Positions 53,824 through 62,860 of a stretch of DNA of 64,000 bases are shown here, piece after piece. The notes under the pieces were generated by a model that did no database searches, was not told the DNA's origin, and saw only the letters and a program-made list of their open reading frames with translations. The stretch is from the NCBI GenBank assembly GCA_964415675.1, contig CAYQBG010000018.1:1-64000 (forward strand). Direction: 5' to 3'. This stretch comes from UBA5336 sp964415675 (GTDB taxonomy: Bacteria; Pseudomonadota; Alphaproteobacteria; Caulobacterales; Hyphomonadaceae). How positions within the stretch are numbered: the first letter of the stretch is position 1; each line of letters opens with the position of its first letter. Made by a program: the position numbers and the translations under genes.

Positions 53824-54789
53824 TCAGGCGCCATAATCGGCGGCACGCTCCACGCTACGATGGAAGCGCAAGCGTGCGGCATAGTCGAGGGGATCGTGTG
53901 GCTTCACAAGAGCGTCAGCCGGCGTGTCGCTCCAGTCGACGAGGCGCGTCAGGAAGAAGCGCAAGGCGGCGCCGCGCGCCAGGACGGGCAGGGCATTGAT
54001 CTCTTCACGATCCAGCGGACGAACAGACTGATACCCGCGCAGGAAAGCCGAACCTTTCGAGTAGTTATATTCCGCGCCGGCTTCGAAGGCCCAGGCATTG
54101 AGACAGACGGCAATGTCATAAGCAAGGGCATCTTCGCAGGCGAAATAAAAGTCGAAAGCCCCGCAAAACGTATCGCCGAGAAAGAAGGTATTGTCCGGGA
54201 AAAGGTCGGCGTGAATGATTCCGCGCGGCAGACGCTCACTCAGCTCGCGGGCGGCTTCTGTGGCCTCGAAATCGCTATCGATCAGCGCCGACAGGCCTGG
54301 CCGCAGGGCATCGGCCTCACCCGCGCGCCCATCCCAGAGGCGTGCCCAGCCGGCAGGGCCGAGATCGTTTTCCCGCGACATGTCGAAATCGGCGAGGGCG
54401 GCATGCATTCTTGCAAGGCCCTCCCCGCAGGCCCGGCACTGGGCAGGCGTTGGGCGCCTTGGACTCAGCCCATCCAGAAAGGTGACGATCAGGGCCGGTC
54501 GTCCTTCAAGTGTCCGCAACGCCTTGCCATCCTTGCCGGAGACCGGGCGTGGACAGGGAAATCCTCTGGCCGCCAGATGCTGTTTCAGCCCGACAAAGAA
54601 GGGCAGGTCCTTCGGTTCAACCCGTTTTTCGAACAGGGTGAGAATGAACTTACCGGCTTCGGTTTCGAGGAAATAATTCGAATTCTCGACGCCCTCGGCT
54701 ATCCCCTTGAACGCCAGCGGCGCACCGATCTCGTATTCGGCGAGAAAATCGGACAGCGCCGCATCATCGACAAGGGTGTAGACAGCCAT
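53824..54789 (-). CDS. thrB: Homoserine kinase, APH-fold type
   Basis: A 321-residue ThrB of the aminoglycoside-phosphotransferase-like family used by alphaproteobacteria and pseudomonads, phosphorylating homoserine in threonine synthesis. MAVYTLVDDAALSDFL and GIAEGVENSNYFLET open the protein. GIIHADLFPDNTFF is the catalytic Brenner-type motif, followed by FDFYFACEDALAYDIAVCLNAW. The open frame extends to 54999, but the ATG at 54789 gives the family start. IspH, a common upstream neighbour, is not present. Confidence 0.94.
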   Translation of the reverse strand: MAVYTLVDDAALSDFLAEYEIGAPLAFKGIAEGVENSNYFLETEAGKFILTLFEKRVEPKDLPFFVGLKQHLAARGFPCPRPVSGKDGKALRTLEGRPALIVTFLDGLSPRRPTPAQCRACGEGLARMHAALADFDMSRENDLGPAGWARLWDGRAGEADALRPGLSALIDSDFEATEAARELSERLPRGIIHADLFPDNTFFLGDTFCGAFDFYFACEDALAYDIAVCLNAWAFEAGAEYNYSKGSAFLRGYQSVRPLDREEINALPVLARGAALRFFLTRLVDWSDTPADALVKPHDPLDYAARLRFHRSVERAADYGA

Positions 54790-55021
54790 GAAGTTCGTCT
54801 TAGCGGGCATGGCGGGGAATGGAAATCCCGGGATAATCACGCGTGAGTCCAGGGCGGGCCAGGCCGTGACAGGACCAATGCCTGACTTGCGATGCTCAAA
54901 GGGGGCATGCGAGCGCGCCTTCAACCGCCCAAGCAGAAAGCTCCGTGCCGACGCAGTCGCGGCCAGAGACTTCCAGGACAGAGAGATTATACAGATCATC
55001 GCCTGGCGCCCGGCCCCACAC

Positions 55022-56266
55022 CTAAAAGAAGAGTGCCTCGATCAGACGGTTGCCATAGTCTGCCATTGAAAGATGCTTCTCATGGGCGGACGCGCCGGTT
55101 TTCGGGAAGAGTTCGAGTATCGTCGTCTGGCTGAGCGTCATGCTGAGGATCTGCCCGTCAAGCCGGCTGATCTTGCCGCGCGGATCTTTCAACGCGCGCA
55201 GGATGTCCATGGACGTGTCCCCGGTCCGGGCCAGCAGGCCCTTCGCGATCTGGCGCATTCCGCAGGTTTCCGAAGCCGAAAGGATAAGACCGTGCATTGC
55301 GGCGAAATCGGCTTTCTGTTGCTTCGGGTCATTGCTGCGGCCCGCCGTGAGGGTCTTGAACAAGGCGTCCGGTTTGAGGGTGCCGACAGGCATGTCCGAC
55401 CTCAGCGCTCTGTGACGTGCCGTGTCATAAATGCTGCGATAAGCGGCCAGAAGCAGTGCCTGGCGGGAACCGAAGAAATGCTGCACCGACGAAACCGAGA
55501 GCCCGGCTTTTGCCGCCGTCGAGCGATGGGTCACCGCAGGCGCGCCCTCTGACATGATCAGCTCTATCGCCGCCGCCACAACGCGCCGCGCAGTGTCGTG
55601 ATCGGGGACGAGTGCCGCTTGCCCGAATTCAGCGCCAGCCTGCGCGTGCTGGCGCCAGGCGCAGTCTGCATCTGATTTGGGCGCATCTCCGCGTGCTCTT
55701 TCGGCAAATCTCATGACAAGGGCCAGTGCCCAGGGGTCGAATTCTTCGGGCGTCTCGAAAGCCATCCAGGCAAACCGGACCGCAAGGGCAAAACACTGTA
55801 TGACCCCGGGCGGCACGCGCGCCATTCCGCAGCGTTCCAGAAGCGTTTCCCAGAAAAGAGCTTCGGCCGCGAACCCGCTCGTGTTTGCCGGGACGCCGTC
55901 TTTGCGGCAGCAGCCCACGGCCTCATGCCAGAACAGGCTTTCCTCGCCTCGGAGCCTTGCGATCCGGTCGCGCAGCGCGCTGAAGGCGGCGGGACCGAAG
56001 TCCTCAGGGCACAGTGACAGGCCTTCGAGTTGTCTGCAGCTTTCTTGCCAGGCCAGGGCACGTGAATGGTCCCCATGCGTATTCGCTGCAGCTATCAGGC
56101 CGGCGAGCGAACCAAAGCGATAATTGACGGCCGAAGGCGAAATTCCCGCATGCTCGCCGATGGCGCGCGAACTGAGAGCGCCGGCGCCGTCTGCGGCGGC
56201 AAGCTGAAGTGTGGACCGAATGAGAAGATCAACCGTTTCGGGTGCGAGCGTGATGGACTGGTGCAT
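55022..56266 (-). CDS. Tandem TetR-type regulator with two DNA-binding domains
   Basis: A 414-residue protein with two TetR-like units in one chain. The first helix-turn-helix is at about 11-60 (SRAIGEHAGISPSAVNYRFGS) and the second at about 224-280 (STAAKAGLSVSSVQHFFGS). Each is followed by a helical region able to act as a ligand/dimerisation domain. TetR proteins are normally about 200 residues with one HTH, so this is an internal duplication or fusion. ATG at 56266 is used; a TTG at 56323 preceded by AGGAAC would add 19 residues. It is divergent from the TonB-dependent receptor and is the likely regulator of that module. Confidence 0.8.
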   Translation of the reverse strand: MHQSITLAPETVDLLIRSTLQLAAADGAGALSSRAIGEHAGISPSAVNYRFGSLAGLIAAANTHGDHSRALAWQESCRQLEGLSLCPEDFGPAAFSALRDRIARLRGEESLFWHEAVGCCRKDGVPANTSGFAAEALFWETLLERCGMARVPPGVIQCFALAVRFAWMAFETPEEFDPWALALVMRFAERARGDAPKSDADCAWRQHAQAGAEFGQAALVPDHDTARRVVAAAIELIMSEGAPAVTHRSTAAKAGLSVSSVQHFFGSRQALLLAAYRSIYDTARHRALRSDMPVGTLKPDALFKTLTAGRSNDPKQQKADFAAMHGLILSASETCGMRQIAKGLLARTGDTSMDILRALKDPRGKISRLDGQILSMTLSQTTILELFPKTGASAHEKHLSMADYGNRLIEALFF

Positions 56267-56397
56267 GTCACCTACACTACCGCTGCGGGATGGGAGGACA
56301 AGTGCCGGAGGGAATTGGTGCAACTGTTCCTATCATTATGAAAACTACGACAAAAATATGACAGGATACGATACCAATGCCGAGGAATACAGATAAG

Positions 56398-56425
56398 TTG
56401 TCATGAATAGTTCACTTGGTACATT
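56398..56425 (+). promoter_or_regulatory. Possible sigma70-type promoter of the TonB receptor gene
   Basis: TTGTCA (56398-56403), a 16-base spacer and TACATT (56420-56425) give a reasonable -35/-10 pair. It lies 54 bases upstream of the receptor start at 56479, in the 212-base region divergent from the tandem TetR gene. No obvious long operator palindrome overlaps it. Confidence 0.35.
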
Positions 56426-56478
56426 CGTTCGAAAAGAATAGATCGACGCCCACGGTATGCACCGATGAGGGGTCCCAA

Positions 56479-58998
56479 ATGTCTACCAAGTTCCGAACAC
56501 TGAATATCCTGATGGCGAGCACAGTTCTTGCCGCGCCGGTCGCGATGGCTCAGGAAACCGAGGACGTCTCGGTGCAGGAGACGGTCATCGTGACCGCGAC
56601 GCCGATCCGCGACAGCCAGGCGGCAGCAATCGAAGCCAAACGCGAGGCGCCGAACGTTGTCGATATCATCTCTGCAGACACGATCGGGCGGTTTCCTGAC
56701 CAGAACCTGGCCGACTCGCTGGGCCGCCTGCCGGGTCTGGCCATTGAGCGCGACCAGGGACAGGCGCGCTATATCAACTTCCGCGGCGCGCCCTTCAGGT
56801 TCACGGCCATTGCCTTTGACGGTATTGACGTGCCGGGCGCCCAGAATGGCAGGATCCCGCGCTTTGACAGCTTCCCTTCGGTGATCACATCTGCGGTCGA
56901 GGCCAACAAGGCCATCACGCCGGACATGCCCGGCGAAGCGGTTTCCGGTTTTATCAATATCAAGACTTTCAGTCCTTTCGACGCCGAAGGTCTCAGCGTC
57001 TCCGCCGAGGCGGGCTATGGCGAACAGGATCTCGGCGGAGGTCAGGTCAACAAGTATAATGGCCGGGTGAGCTGGTCGAACGACACACTCGGCTGGGTGG
57101 TCTTCGGCTCCTATAACCGGCGCGTCCAGAATACGGACAATCGCGAGCTTGACCTCGAACTCAATGATGCTGGCGAACTTATCGTCAACGAGCTCGATTT
57201 TCGCTCCTATTTCGTCGAGCGCGAAGACAGTGCCTGGGGCGGGCGGCTGGAGGCGCGCCCGGACGGCCCGATCGAGCGGCTGTTTGTATCGACGCTGTAC
57301 ACGGAATTTGTCGATGAAGAAGAGCGCAACCAGTATGTGTTCGATATTGCCGGCGGTGCGGGCGCGGTCGGCGGCGCAGTGGCTCCGGGCGAAACCGGCT
57401 ATCAGCCGCTGGTCCTGGTCAATCGCCTGCTTGAAGACGGCAAGTACGACAATTCAACCTCGACGACGACGCTTGGTGCTGATTTCGATCTTGGCGGCTG
57501 GTTTGTCGAAGGTCGGCTGAACTACACAGAGACCGAGGATAACATCTTCCTGCCAATTCCGTTCAGCGCGGCGGCGTCCGTCGCGGGCAGCTATGACCTG
57601 ACCGATGTGAATTCGCCGGAATTCACGGTGTTTGAGCCGTTCACACAGACGCCTCGCAGCATCAATGGACTCGATTATGCGCTGAATCTCGGCCTGCTGA
57701 TCGATGGGGGACTGGAAAACGAGGCGGTCAAGCTGAAGCTGGACGGCGAAAAGGACATGGACCTGTTCGGCCGTGCAACCATGGTGAAAACCGGGGTGCA
57801 ATACGACACCCGCGAGGCCACGGGCAACAGTTTTGCGCAGGATATTGGCGGTTTCCCGCCGAGCGTGAATATCGATGATTTCCTCACCGGCGTCGAATGG
57901 TATTCCGACTTCAACAATTCCATCGGTGCAACCTATTATCGCAATGACGAGGTTCGCAGCGCCTGGGCCGACGCGGCCGGTGGACTGGACGCCAATATTG
58001 GCGATGAACTGCTGATATCCATCGAAGAGGACATCCTGTCTGCCTATGCCATGGCGACGACGCAGTTTGATGGCGGCAATATCGTCTATGGTGCGCGGAT
58101 CGAGGCGACCGACTACACTTCCAACGGCCCGGCCATCGACGTCGCGTTCAGCGATGATTATGTAAATGTCCTCCCAAGTGCCCACCTCAATCTCGACCTG
58201 CGCGATGACGTCAAGCTGCGCTTTTCGACATCTACGGGCGTTTCACGGCCGACCTATAATGAGCTACGCGCGTCGGCCTCGGTCGACCCGACCAACCAGA
58301 CCGTGATCGGTGGCAATCCGACATTGGATGCGGAGACGACCTGGGGCGGCGATGTCTCGCTGGAATGGTATTATGCCCCGGCCAGCCTCGTGTCCGTCGG
58401 TGCCTTCTATCGGAATATCGATGATGTAATCTATGCCGACTCGACCACGATTGATGGCGGCCTCTATCTCGACAGCGCGGCGGGCGAAGAATGGACTCTT
58501 GTCGGCTTTGTCAACGGGCAGGGCGGGCATCTTTCTGGCCTGGAGGCGAACATCCTCGGCACGGCGGAAGGTCTCCTGCCTGAGCCCTTTGACGGTCTTG
58601 GCGCGAGTGCCAACCTGACACTGCTCGAAAGTGAGTTCGAAACCAATTCCGGCGTGACTTTCTCTCTGCCGGGGACTTCCGACATGGTCTGGAATGCCTC
58701 GCTCTTCTACGAGAAGTTCGGTGTGTCGGCCCGGATAAACTATCAATATCGCGACGCCTGGCTGTCAACGACTGAGAATGACAGCTTTGGCGAGTTCTGG
58801 GACGAGCAGGAGCGCGTTGACGCCTCCCTTCGCTACAATCTGCCCTGGGAGCTCGGCGGCTCGCGTTTCACGGTCTTCGCCAATGCGAACAACCTGACCG
58901 ATGAGACCGATGTCCGATATATCGAGACACCTGCGACACCCAACCAGGTCGAGGGTTATGGACGACGTTGGCTTTTTGGCCTGCGCGTCGATTATTAA
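56479..58998 (+). CDS. TonB-dependent receptor
   Basis: An 839-residue outer-membrane receptor of the Xanthomonas/Caulobacter type (TIGR01782-like). A signal peptide ends near AMAQE, followed by a possible TonB box (ETVIVTATP). The plug domain has IGRFPDQNLADSLGRLPGL and GQARYINFRGAPF with FDGIDVPGAQNGR, typical of this subfamily. The remaining 600 residues form the barrel. The final strand ends FGLRVDY with a terminal aromatic. GAGGGG precedes the ATG at 56479; an upstream in-frame GTG/ATG at 56416 is less likely. It is divergent from the tandem TetR regulator and just upstream of the phosphatase lipoprotein; its substrate is unknown. Confidence 0.92.
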   Translation: MSTKFRTLNILMASTVLAAPVAMAQETEDVSVQETVIVTATPIRDSQAAAIEAKREAPNVVDIISADTIGRFPDQNLADSLGRLPGLAIERDQGQARYINFRGAPFRFTAIAFDGIDVPGAQNGRIPRFDSFPSVITSAVEANKAITPDMPGEAVSGFINIKTFSPFDAEGLSVSAEAGYGEQDLGGGQVNKYNGRVSWSNDTLGWVVFGSYNRRVQNTDNRELDLELNDAGELIVNELDFRSYFVEREDSAWGGRLEARPDGPIERLFVSTLYTEFVDEEERNQYVFDIAGGAGAVGGAVAPGETGYQPLVLVNRLLEDGKYDNSTSTTTLGADFDLGGWFVEGRLNYTETEDNIFLPIPFSAAASVAGSYDLTDVNSPEFTVFEPFTQTPRSINGLDYALNLGLLIDGGLENEAVKLKLDGEKDMDLFGRATMVKTGVQYDTREATGNSFAQDIGGFPPSVNIDDFLTGVEWYSDFNNSIGATYYRNDEVRSAWADAAGGLDANIGDELLISIEEDILSAYAMATTQFDGGNIVYGARIEATDYTSNGPAIDVAFSDDYVNVLPSAHLNLDLRDDVKLRFSTSTGVSRPTYNELRASASVDPTNQTVIGGNPTLDAETTWGGDVSLEWYYAPASLVSVGAFYRNIDDVIYADSTTIDGGLYLDSAAGEEWTLVGFVNGQGGHLSGLEANILGTAEGLLPEPFDGLGASANLTLLESEFETNSGVTFSLPGTSDMVWNASLFYEKFGVSARINYQYRDAWLSTTENDSFGEFWDEQERVDASLRYNLPWELGGSRFTVFANANNLTDETDVRYIETPATPNQVEGYGRRWLFGLRVDY

Positions 58999-59017
58999 GG
59001 CTTCGCAAGACGCCTTA
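58996..59017. other. Stem-loop directly at the receptor stop codon
   Basis: TAAGGC (58996-59001, including the stop codon) pairs with GCCTTA (59012-59017) around a ten-base loop. No T tract follows, so it is not a standard terminator; it could influence transcript stability between the receptor and phosphatase genes. Confidence 0.45.
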
Positions 59018-59021
59018 CTCC

Positions 59022-59053
59022 GGCGCCGGTCCGTCCCCTCGCGGGCCGGCGCC
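59022..59053. other. GC-rich stem-loop between receptor and phosphatase genes
   Basis: GGCGCCGG (59022-59029) and CCGGCGCC (59046-59053) form a perfect eight-base GC stem with a 16-base loop, 31 bases before the phosphatase start and four bases after the previous stem. There is no trailing U tract. It may act as an mRNA processing or stabilising element giving different expression of the two genes. Confidence 0.5.
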
Positions 59054-59084
59054 ACACTTCAGACCATCATCGCGCGGAGACATC

Positions 59085-60230
59085 ATGACATTTTTCACCC
59101 GAGCCAGCGGACTGGCCATCCTGTTTGCAATTTCTGCCTGCGGTGCCGGCCAGGAGAATTCCGGCCCTGAGGCCAAAGAGGCGCAAGCCGCGCCCATTGC
59201 CGAGATTGAGGCTCTTTCAGTTGTCTTTGAGCGGACCAGCGGGCGCTACAGCCTCGACTGGTCTTTCCGCGACACCGGGGCGCCCGTCGATATTCTGGTC
59301 AGCACGTCGCCGGATGGGGCCGGAGCCGAGCTTGTCGGCGACGACATCACGGCCACGAACTTCACCTGGACGCGCGGCGATGATGACGTAGCGCGGCGCT
59401 ATTTCACCATTGTACCAGAAAGTGGCGAGTCGCGCACAGCTGCGACACGAGTCCTTCCGCTCGAAGGCGGTCGGAATTTCCGGGATCTGGGCGGCTATGA
59501 AACAGAGGACGGACGCCGCGTGAAATGGGGTACCGTCTACCGCTCAGGTGTCATGCATGGATTGACCGATGCGGACTATGACTATCTGTCCGGTCTGGGC
59601 ATCAGCGTTGTCTGCGACTTCCGTGCTGGCGATGAACGCAAAGAGGAGCCGACCGATTGGCGCGCCGGTGATGTTGACTATATCACCTTCCCGGATCCCG
59701 CAGGCAATGAAGACATTTCGGGTGCCTTTGCCCAAGTGCTCATGGATCCCGATGTGACAGGTGAGCGGGTCCGCACCATGTTCATCCAAGCCTATCGCAC
59801 GATGCATGAAACATACACGCCCGCCTATACGGAAATGTTCGACCAGCTTGCCAATGGAAATCTGCCGCTGACCTTCAACTGCTCGGCCGGCAAGGACCGC
59901 ACGGGTGTGGCAGCCGCATTGATTTTGTCTGCCCTTGGCGTGCCGCGTGATATGGTCGTCGCCGATTATGCACTTTCGGAAAAGGTCGTCGATTTCATGG
60001 CTGAATTCGAAGTGGGCCGTGAGGATATGGACCCTGATAGCCCGTACGCCTTCTTCGCGCAGCTTCCGCCGGAAGTGATCGAGCCTCTGATGCGCACCGA
60101 GCCAGCCTATATCGAGGCCAGTTTTGAAGCGATCGAGGCCGAGCATGGCAGTGTCGTTGCGTTCATCCAGGAAGAGCTTGGGGTCGATGATAGCGAACTC
60201 GCCCGCATCCGGGAAAGGCTGCTGAACTGA
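59085..60230 (+). CDS. Lipoprotein tyrosine/lipid-type phosphatase (PtpB-like)
   Basis: A 381-residue exported phosphatase. The signal peptide ends FAISAC, giving a lipobox cysteine at residue 19. Residues about 40-115 form a fibronectin-like beta region. The phosphatase domain (about 125-330) opens with NFRDLGGYETEDGRRV and VYRSG. It carries the P-loop Cys266-Ser-Ala-Gly-Lys-Asp-Arg272-Thr-Gly, the CX5R motif of the tyrosine-phosphatase family including mycobacterial PtpB, which acts on phosphotyrosine and phosphoinositides. The start follows GGAGA. It is 86 bases after the TonB receptor and probably forms a nutrient-release and uptake pair with it. Confidence 0.9.
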   Translation: MTFFTRASGLAILFAISACGAGQENSGPEAKEAQAAPIAEIEALSVVFERTSGRYSLDWSFRDTGAPVDILVSTSPDGAGAELVGDDITATNFTWTRGDDDVARRYFTIVPESGESRTAATRVLPLEGGRNFRDLGGYETEDGRRVKWGTVYRSGVMHGLTDADYDYLSGLGISVVCDFRAGDERKEEPTDWRAGDVDYITFPDPAGNEDISGAFAQVLMDPDVTGERVRTMFIQAYRTMHETYTPAYTEMFDQLANGNLPLTFNCSAGKDRTGVAAALILSALGVPRDMVVADYALSEKVVDFMAEFEVGREDMDPDSPYAFFAQLPPEVIEPLMRTEPAYIEASFEAIEAEHGSVVAFIQEELGVDDSELARIRERLLN

Positions 60231-60346
60231 GCAGACAGCGCGCAAGGCTGCCCGGGCCGGGCTTGGCGTCATGAAATCTGCTGCTCACTGACCTTGCTCC
60301 TGTTCAGTCGGTGTCCCACAGAGGATAGCTGAGCAGCGGCACCGAT

Positions 60347-60360
60347 TTGGCACTTGCCAA
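60347..60360. promoter_or_regulatory. Inverted repeat upstream of the SulP gene
   Basis: TTGGCA-CT-TGCCAA is a perfect 6+6 inverted repeat 16 bases before the 41-bp palindrome and about 145 bases before the SulP start. With the preceding T it shares TTTGGCAC with the repeat at 42502-42515. Confidence 0.35.
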
Positions 60361-60375
60361 CCTGGCCAAAACTTC

Positions 60376-60416
60376 TTACCCAGCAGTGTGCTGCATTGCA
60401 GCATGCTGCTGGGTAA
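60376..60416. repeat. 41-bp near-perfect palindrome
   Basis: TTACCCAGCAG (60376-60386) and CTGCTGGGTAA (60406-60416) are perfect arms. Inside them TGCTGCA-T-TGCAGCA (60389-60403) continues the symmetry around base 60396. Of 20 pairs, 18 are Watson-Crick and the two at 60387/60405 and 60388/60404 are T/G, which would pair as G-U in RNA. No T tract follows closely. It lies in the 275-base region between the phosphatase and SulP genes and could be a double operator, a cruciform or an RNA hairpin. Confidence 0.85.
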
Positions 60417-60505
60417 CCAGTCTAATTCACCAAAATCTATTTTTTCTGGCGCGGCTGCGTTCCTTTTCAGGGCGCCTGGCTTTGCCCTGACTGTGGGATT
60501 TGACG

Positions 60506-62002
60506 ATGAAGGCCTTGCCGCGCCTGACTGACCTAAAGGAAACCTGGGCCTTCAACATCCGCGGTGACCTGCTGGCGGGCCTCGTCGTGGCGCTGGCCCT
60601 GATCCCGGAAGCTATCGCCTTTTCAATCATTGCCGGGGTTGACCCCAAAGTCGGCCTTTATGCCTCCTTCTCCATCGCCGTGATCACGGCCTTTGTCGGC
60701 GGGCGGCCGGGCATGATTTCGGCCGCTACAGCTGCGACCGCCGTCCTGATGGTGACGCTGGTAAAGGATCATGGCCTGGAATACCTGCTGGCCACCACGG
60801 TCCTGGCCGGTCTTCTGCAGATCGGCGCGGGCTACGTCAAACTTGGCCGCCTGATGCGCTTTGTCTCGCGCTCGGTGCTGACGGGTTTCGTGAATGCGCT
60901 CGCCATCCTGATCTTCATGGCGCAGATCCCCGAACTTATTGGCGTGCCTTGGCTGACCTATCCCATGGTCGCGGCGGGCCTCGCCATCATTTACCTTTTC
61001 CCTTTTATCACCAAAGCGATCCCGTCCCCGCTCGTTTGCATCCTGGCGCTTACGGCGGTTGCGATCGGCTTCGGCCTTGATGTGCGCACGGTGGGTGATA
61101 TGGGCGCGCTTCCCGACACACTCCCGGTGTTTCTCATTCCTGATATTCCCCTGACCTTCGAGACGCTGCAGATCATCTTCCCCTATGCCCTCGCTGTGGC
61201 TGTCGTGGGCCTGCTGGAATCCCTGATGACGGCCTCGATCGTAGATGAGCTGACCGACACGCCGAGCGACCGAAATCAGGAATGCATCGGCCAGGGCGTT
61301 GCCAACACCGTTACGGGGTTCTTCGGCGGCATGGCCGGTTGCGCGATGATCGGCCAGTCCATCATCAATATCAAATCCGGCGGACGCGGGCGGCTCTCGA
61401 CGCTTTCGGCCGGTGTCTTCCTTCTGGCGATGATTCTGGTGGTTGGTGAGTGGGTGAGCCAGATCCCGATGGCGGCCCTCGTCGCGATCATGATCATGGT
61501 CTCGATCGGTACGTTCAGCTGGTCCTCGCTGAAGGCGCTGCGGGTCCATCCGCGCAGCTCCTCCATTGTCATGCTGGCGACGGTTGCCGGGGTCATTCTC
61601 AGCCACAATCTCGCCATTGGTGTGCTCATCGGTGTGCTGCTGTCGGGCGTCTTCTTTGCGGGCAAGATCTCGCAGGTTTTCCGCGTCACCTCTGATCTGT
61701 CAGAAGGCGGTCGCAAACGCACCTATCGCGTGGAGGGGCAGCTTTTCTTCGCCTCGGTCGAGATGTTCAACGCTGCCTTCGACCTGAAAGAGGCGCTTGA
61801 CGAGGTCGTGATCGATGTCAGCGAGGCGCATATCTGGGACATTTCCAGCGTCGCCGCGCTAGACATGATTGTGTTGAAGTTCCGCCGCGAAGGGGCGAAG
61901 ATCGAGCTGATCGGCCTGAATGAGGCCAGCGAGACCATCGTTGACAAGCTCGCGCTGCACGACAAGCCCGGCGCGCTCGACAAGTTGCTGTCGCATTAGG
62001 GA
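60506..62002 (+). CDS. SulP/SLC26 family anion transporter
   Basis: A SulP permease of 497 residues with about ten to twelve membrane segments in residues 20-410 and a C-terminal STAS domain (about 425-497; VVIDVSEAHIWDISSVAALDM). The family signature region ADLLAGL-like NIRGDLLAGLVVALALIPE and the GGRPGMISAATAATAVL block are clear. Substrates of the family include sulfate, bicarbonate and dicarboxylates, and cannot be distinguished here. GGGA spaced seven bases favours ATG at 60506; a TTG at 60500 is in frame. The stop lies near 61999. The Usp gene follows closely. Confidence 0.92.
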
Positions 62003-62011
62003 GACCGGCAC

Positions 62012-62860
62012 ATGACACATATCCTCGCCTTGATCGACGGCTCGGTCTACACCCATAGCGTCTGCGATCATGCCGCCTGGGCGGCGCGCCAATACGGCGG
62101 CGATGTCGAGCTGTTGCATGTGCTCAGCCAGAAGAATGCCGGTTCACTGCCGTCTGACCTGTCCGGGGCGATTGGCCTCGGCGCACGCTCGGCCCTGCTC
62201 GAAGACCTTGCCGACCATGACGCCGCGACCGCGCGCCTCGCCAAGGAACGCGGGCGCGCCATACTGGACGCCGCCCAACTGCGCCTTGAAGAACAAGGCG
62301 TCAGCGAGATCAGCCTTGCCCTCCGTCACGGCGAGATTGCCGAAACGCTGACAAAGCGCGCCGGCGACCTCATCGTCATGGGCAAGCGGGGGGAGGGGGC
62401 CGATTTCGACAAACTCCATCTGGGTTCGAACCTTGAACGCGTCGTTCGCTCGGTAAGCCGCCCCGTGCTTGTTGCCAGCCGCGCGCACAAGCCGATTGAA
62501 ACGGCGGTTTTCGCCTTCGACGATGGTGTGAGTGCCCGCAAAGCGCTCGACAGCCTGACAAACAGCCCGTTGGCTCACCGCCCGAAGATTATCGTCCTCA
62601 CAATCGATACTGAAGGTTCAGACCATGCCCGCGCCGCCGAAGCGGCCACAAGGCGACTGACAGAGGCCGGATATGAAGCCGAGACGCGCATCCGACCGGG
62701 CCATGCAGAGAAGGTCATCACGCAGGAAGTCAAGATAACCGGCGCGGATATGCTGATCATGGGCGCCTATGGCCATTCGCGCATCCGTTCCATGATCATC
62801 GGCTCGACGACCACATCCATGATCCGCTCCTGCCTGATCCCGCTCTTGTTGTTTCGCTAA
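62012..62860 (+). CDS. Universal stress protein with two Usp domains
   Basis: A 282-residue protein with two UspA-like domains, about 1-150 and 160-282. The second has the nucleotide-binding-like GAYGHSRIRSMIIGSTTTSMI at 250-270, matching the G-X2-G-X9-G(S/T) ATP motif. The first has a degenerate version (GKRGEGADFDKLHLGSNLERV). It begins 12 bases after the SulP stop and is probably co-transcribed, suggesting it senses nucleotide or stress state for the transporter or shares its conditions of expression. Confidence 0.9.
   Translation: MTHILALIDGSVYTHSVCDHAAWAARQYGGDVELLHVLSQKNAGSLPSDLSGAIGLGARSALLEDLADHDAATARLAKERGRAILDAAQLRLEEQGVSEISLALRHGEIAETLTKRAGDLIVMGKRGEGADFDKLHLGSNLERVVRSVSRPVLVASRAHKPIETAVFAFDDGVSARKALDSLTNSPLAHRPKIIVLTIDTEGSDHARAAEAATRRLTEAGYEAETRIRPGHAEKVITQEVKITGADMLIMGAYGHSRIRSMIIGSTTTSMIRSCLIPLLLFR

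Noticed and set aside
60623..61606. Long antisense open frame (327 codons) opposite the SulP gene
   Set aside because: Its sequence is Asp/Arg/His-rich low-quality translation, typical of the complement of a GC-rich gene, while the plus strand has clear transporter and STAS motifs.
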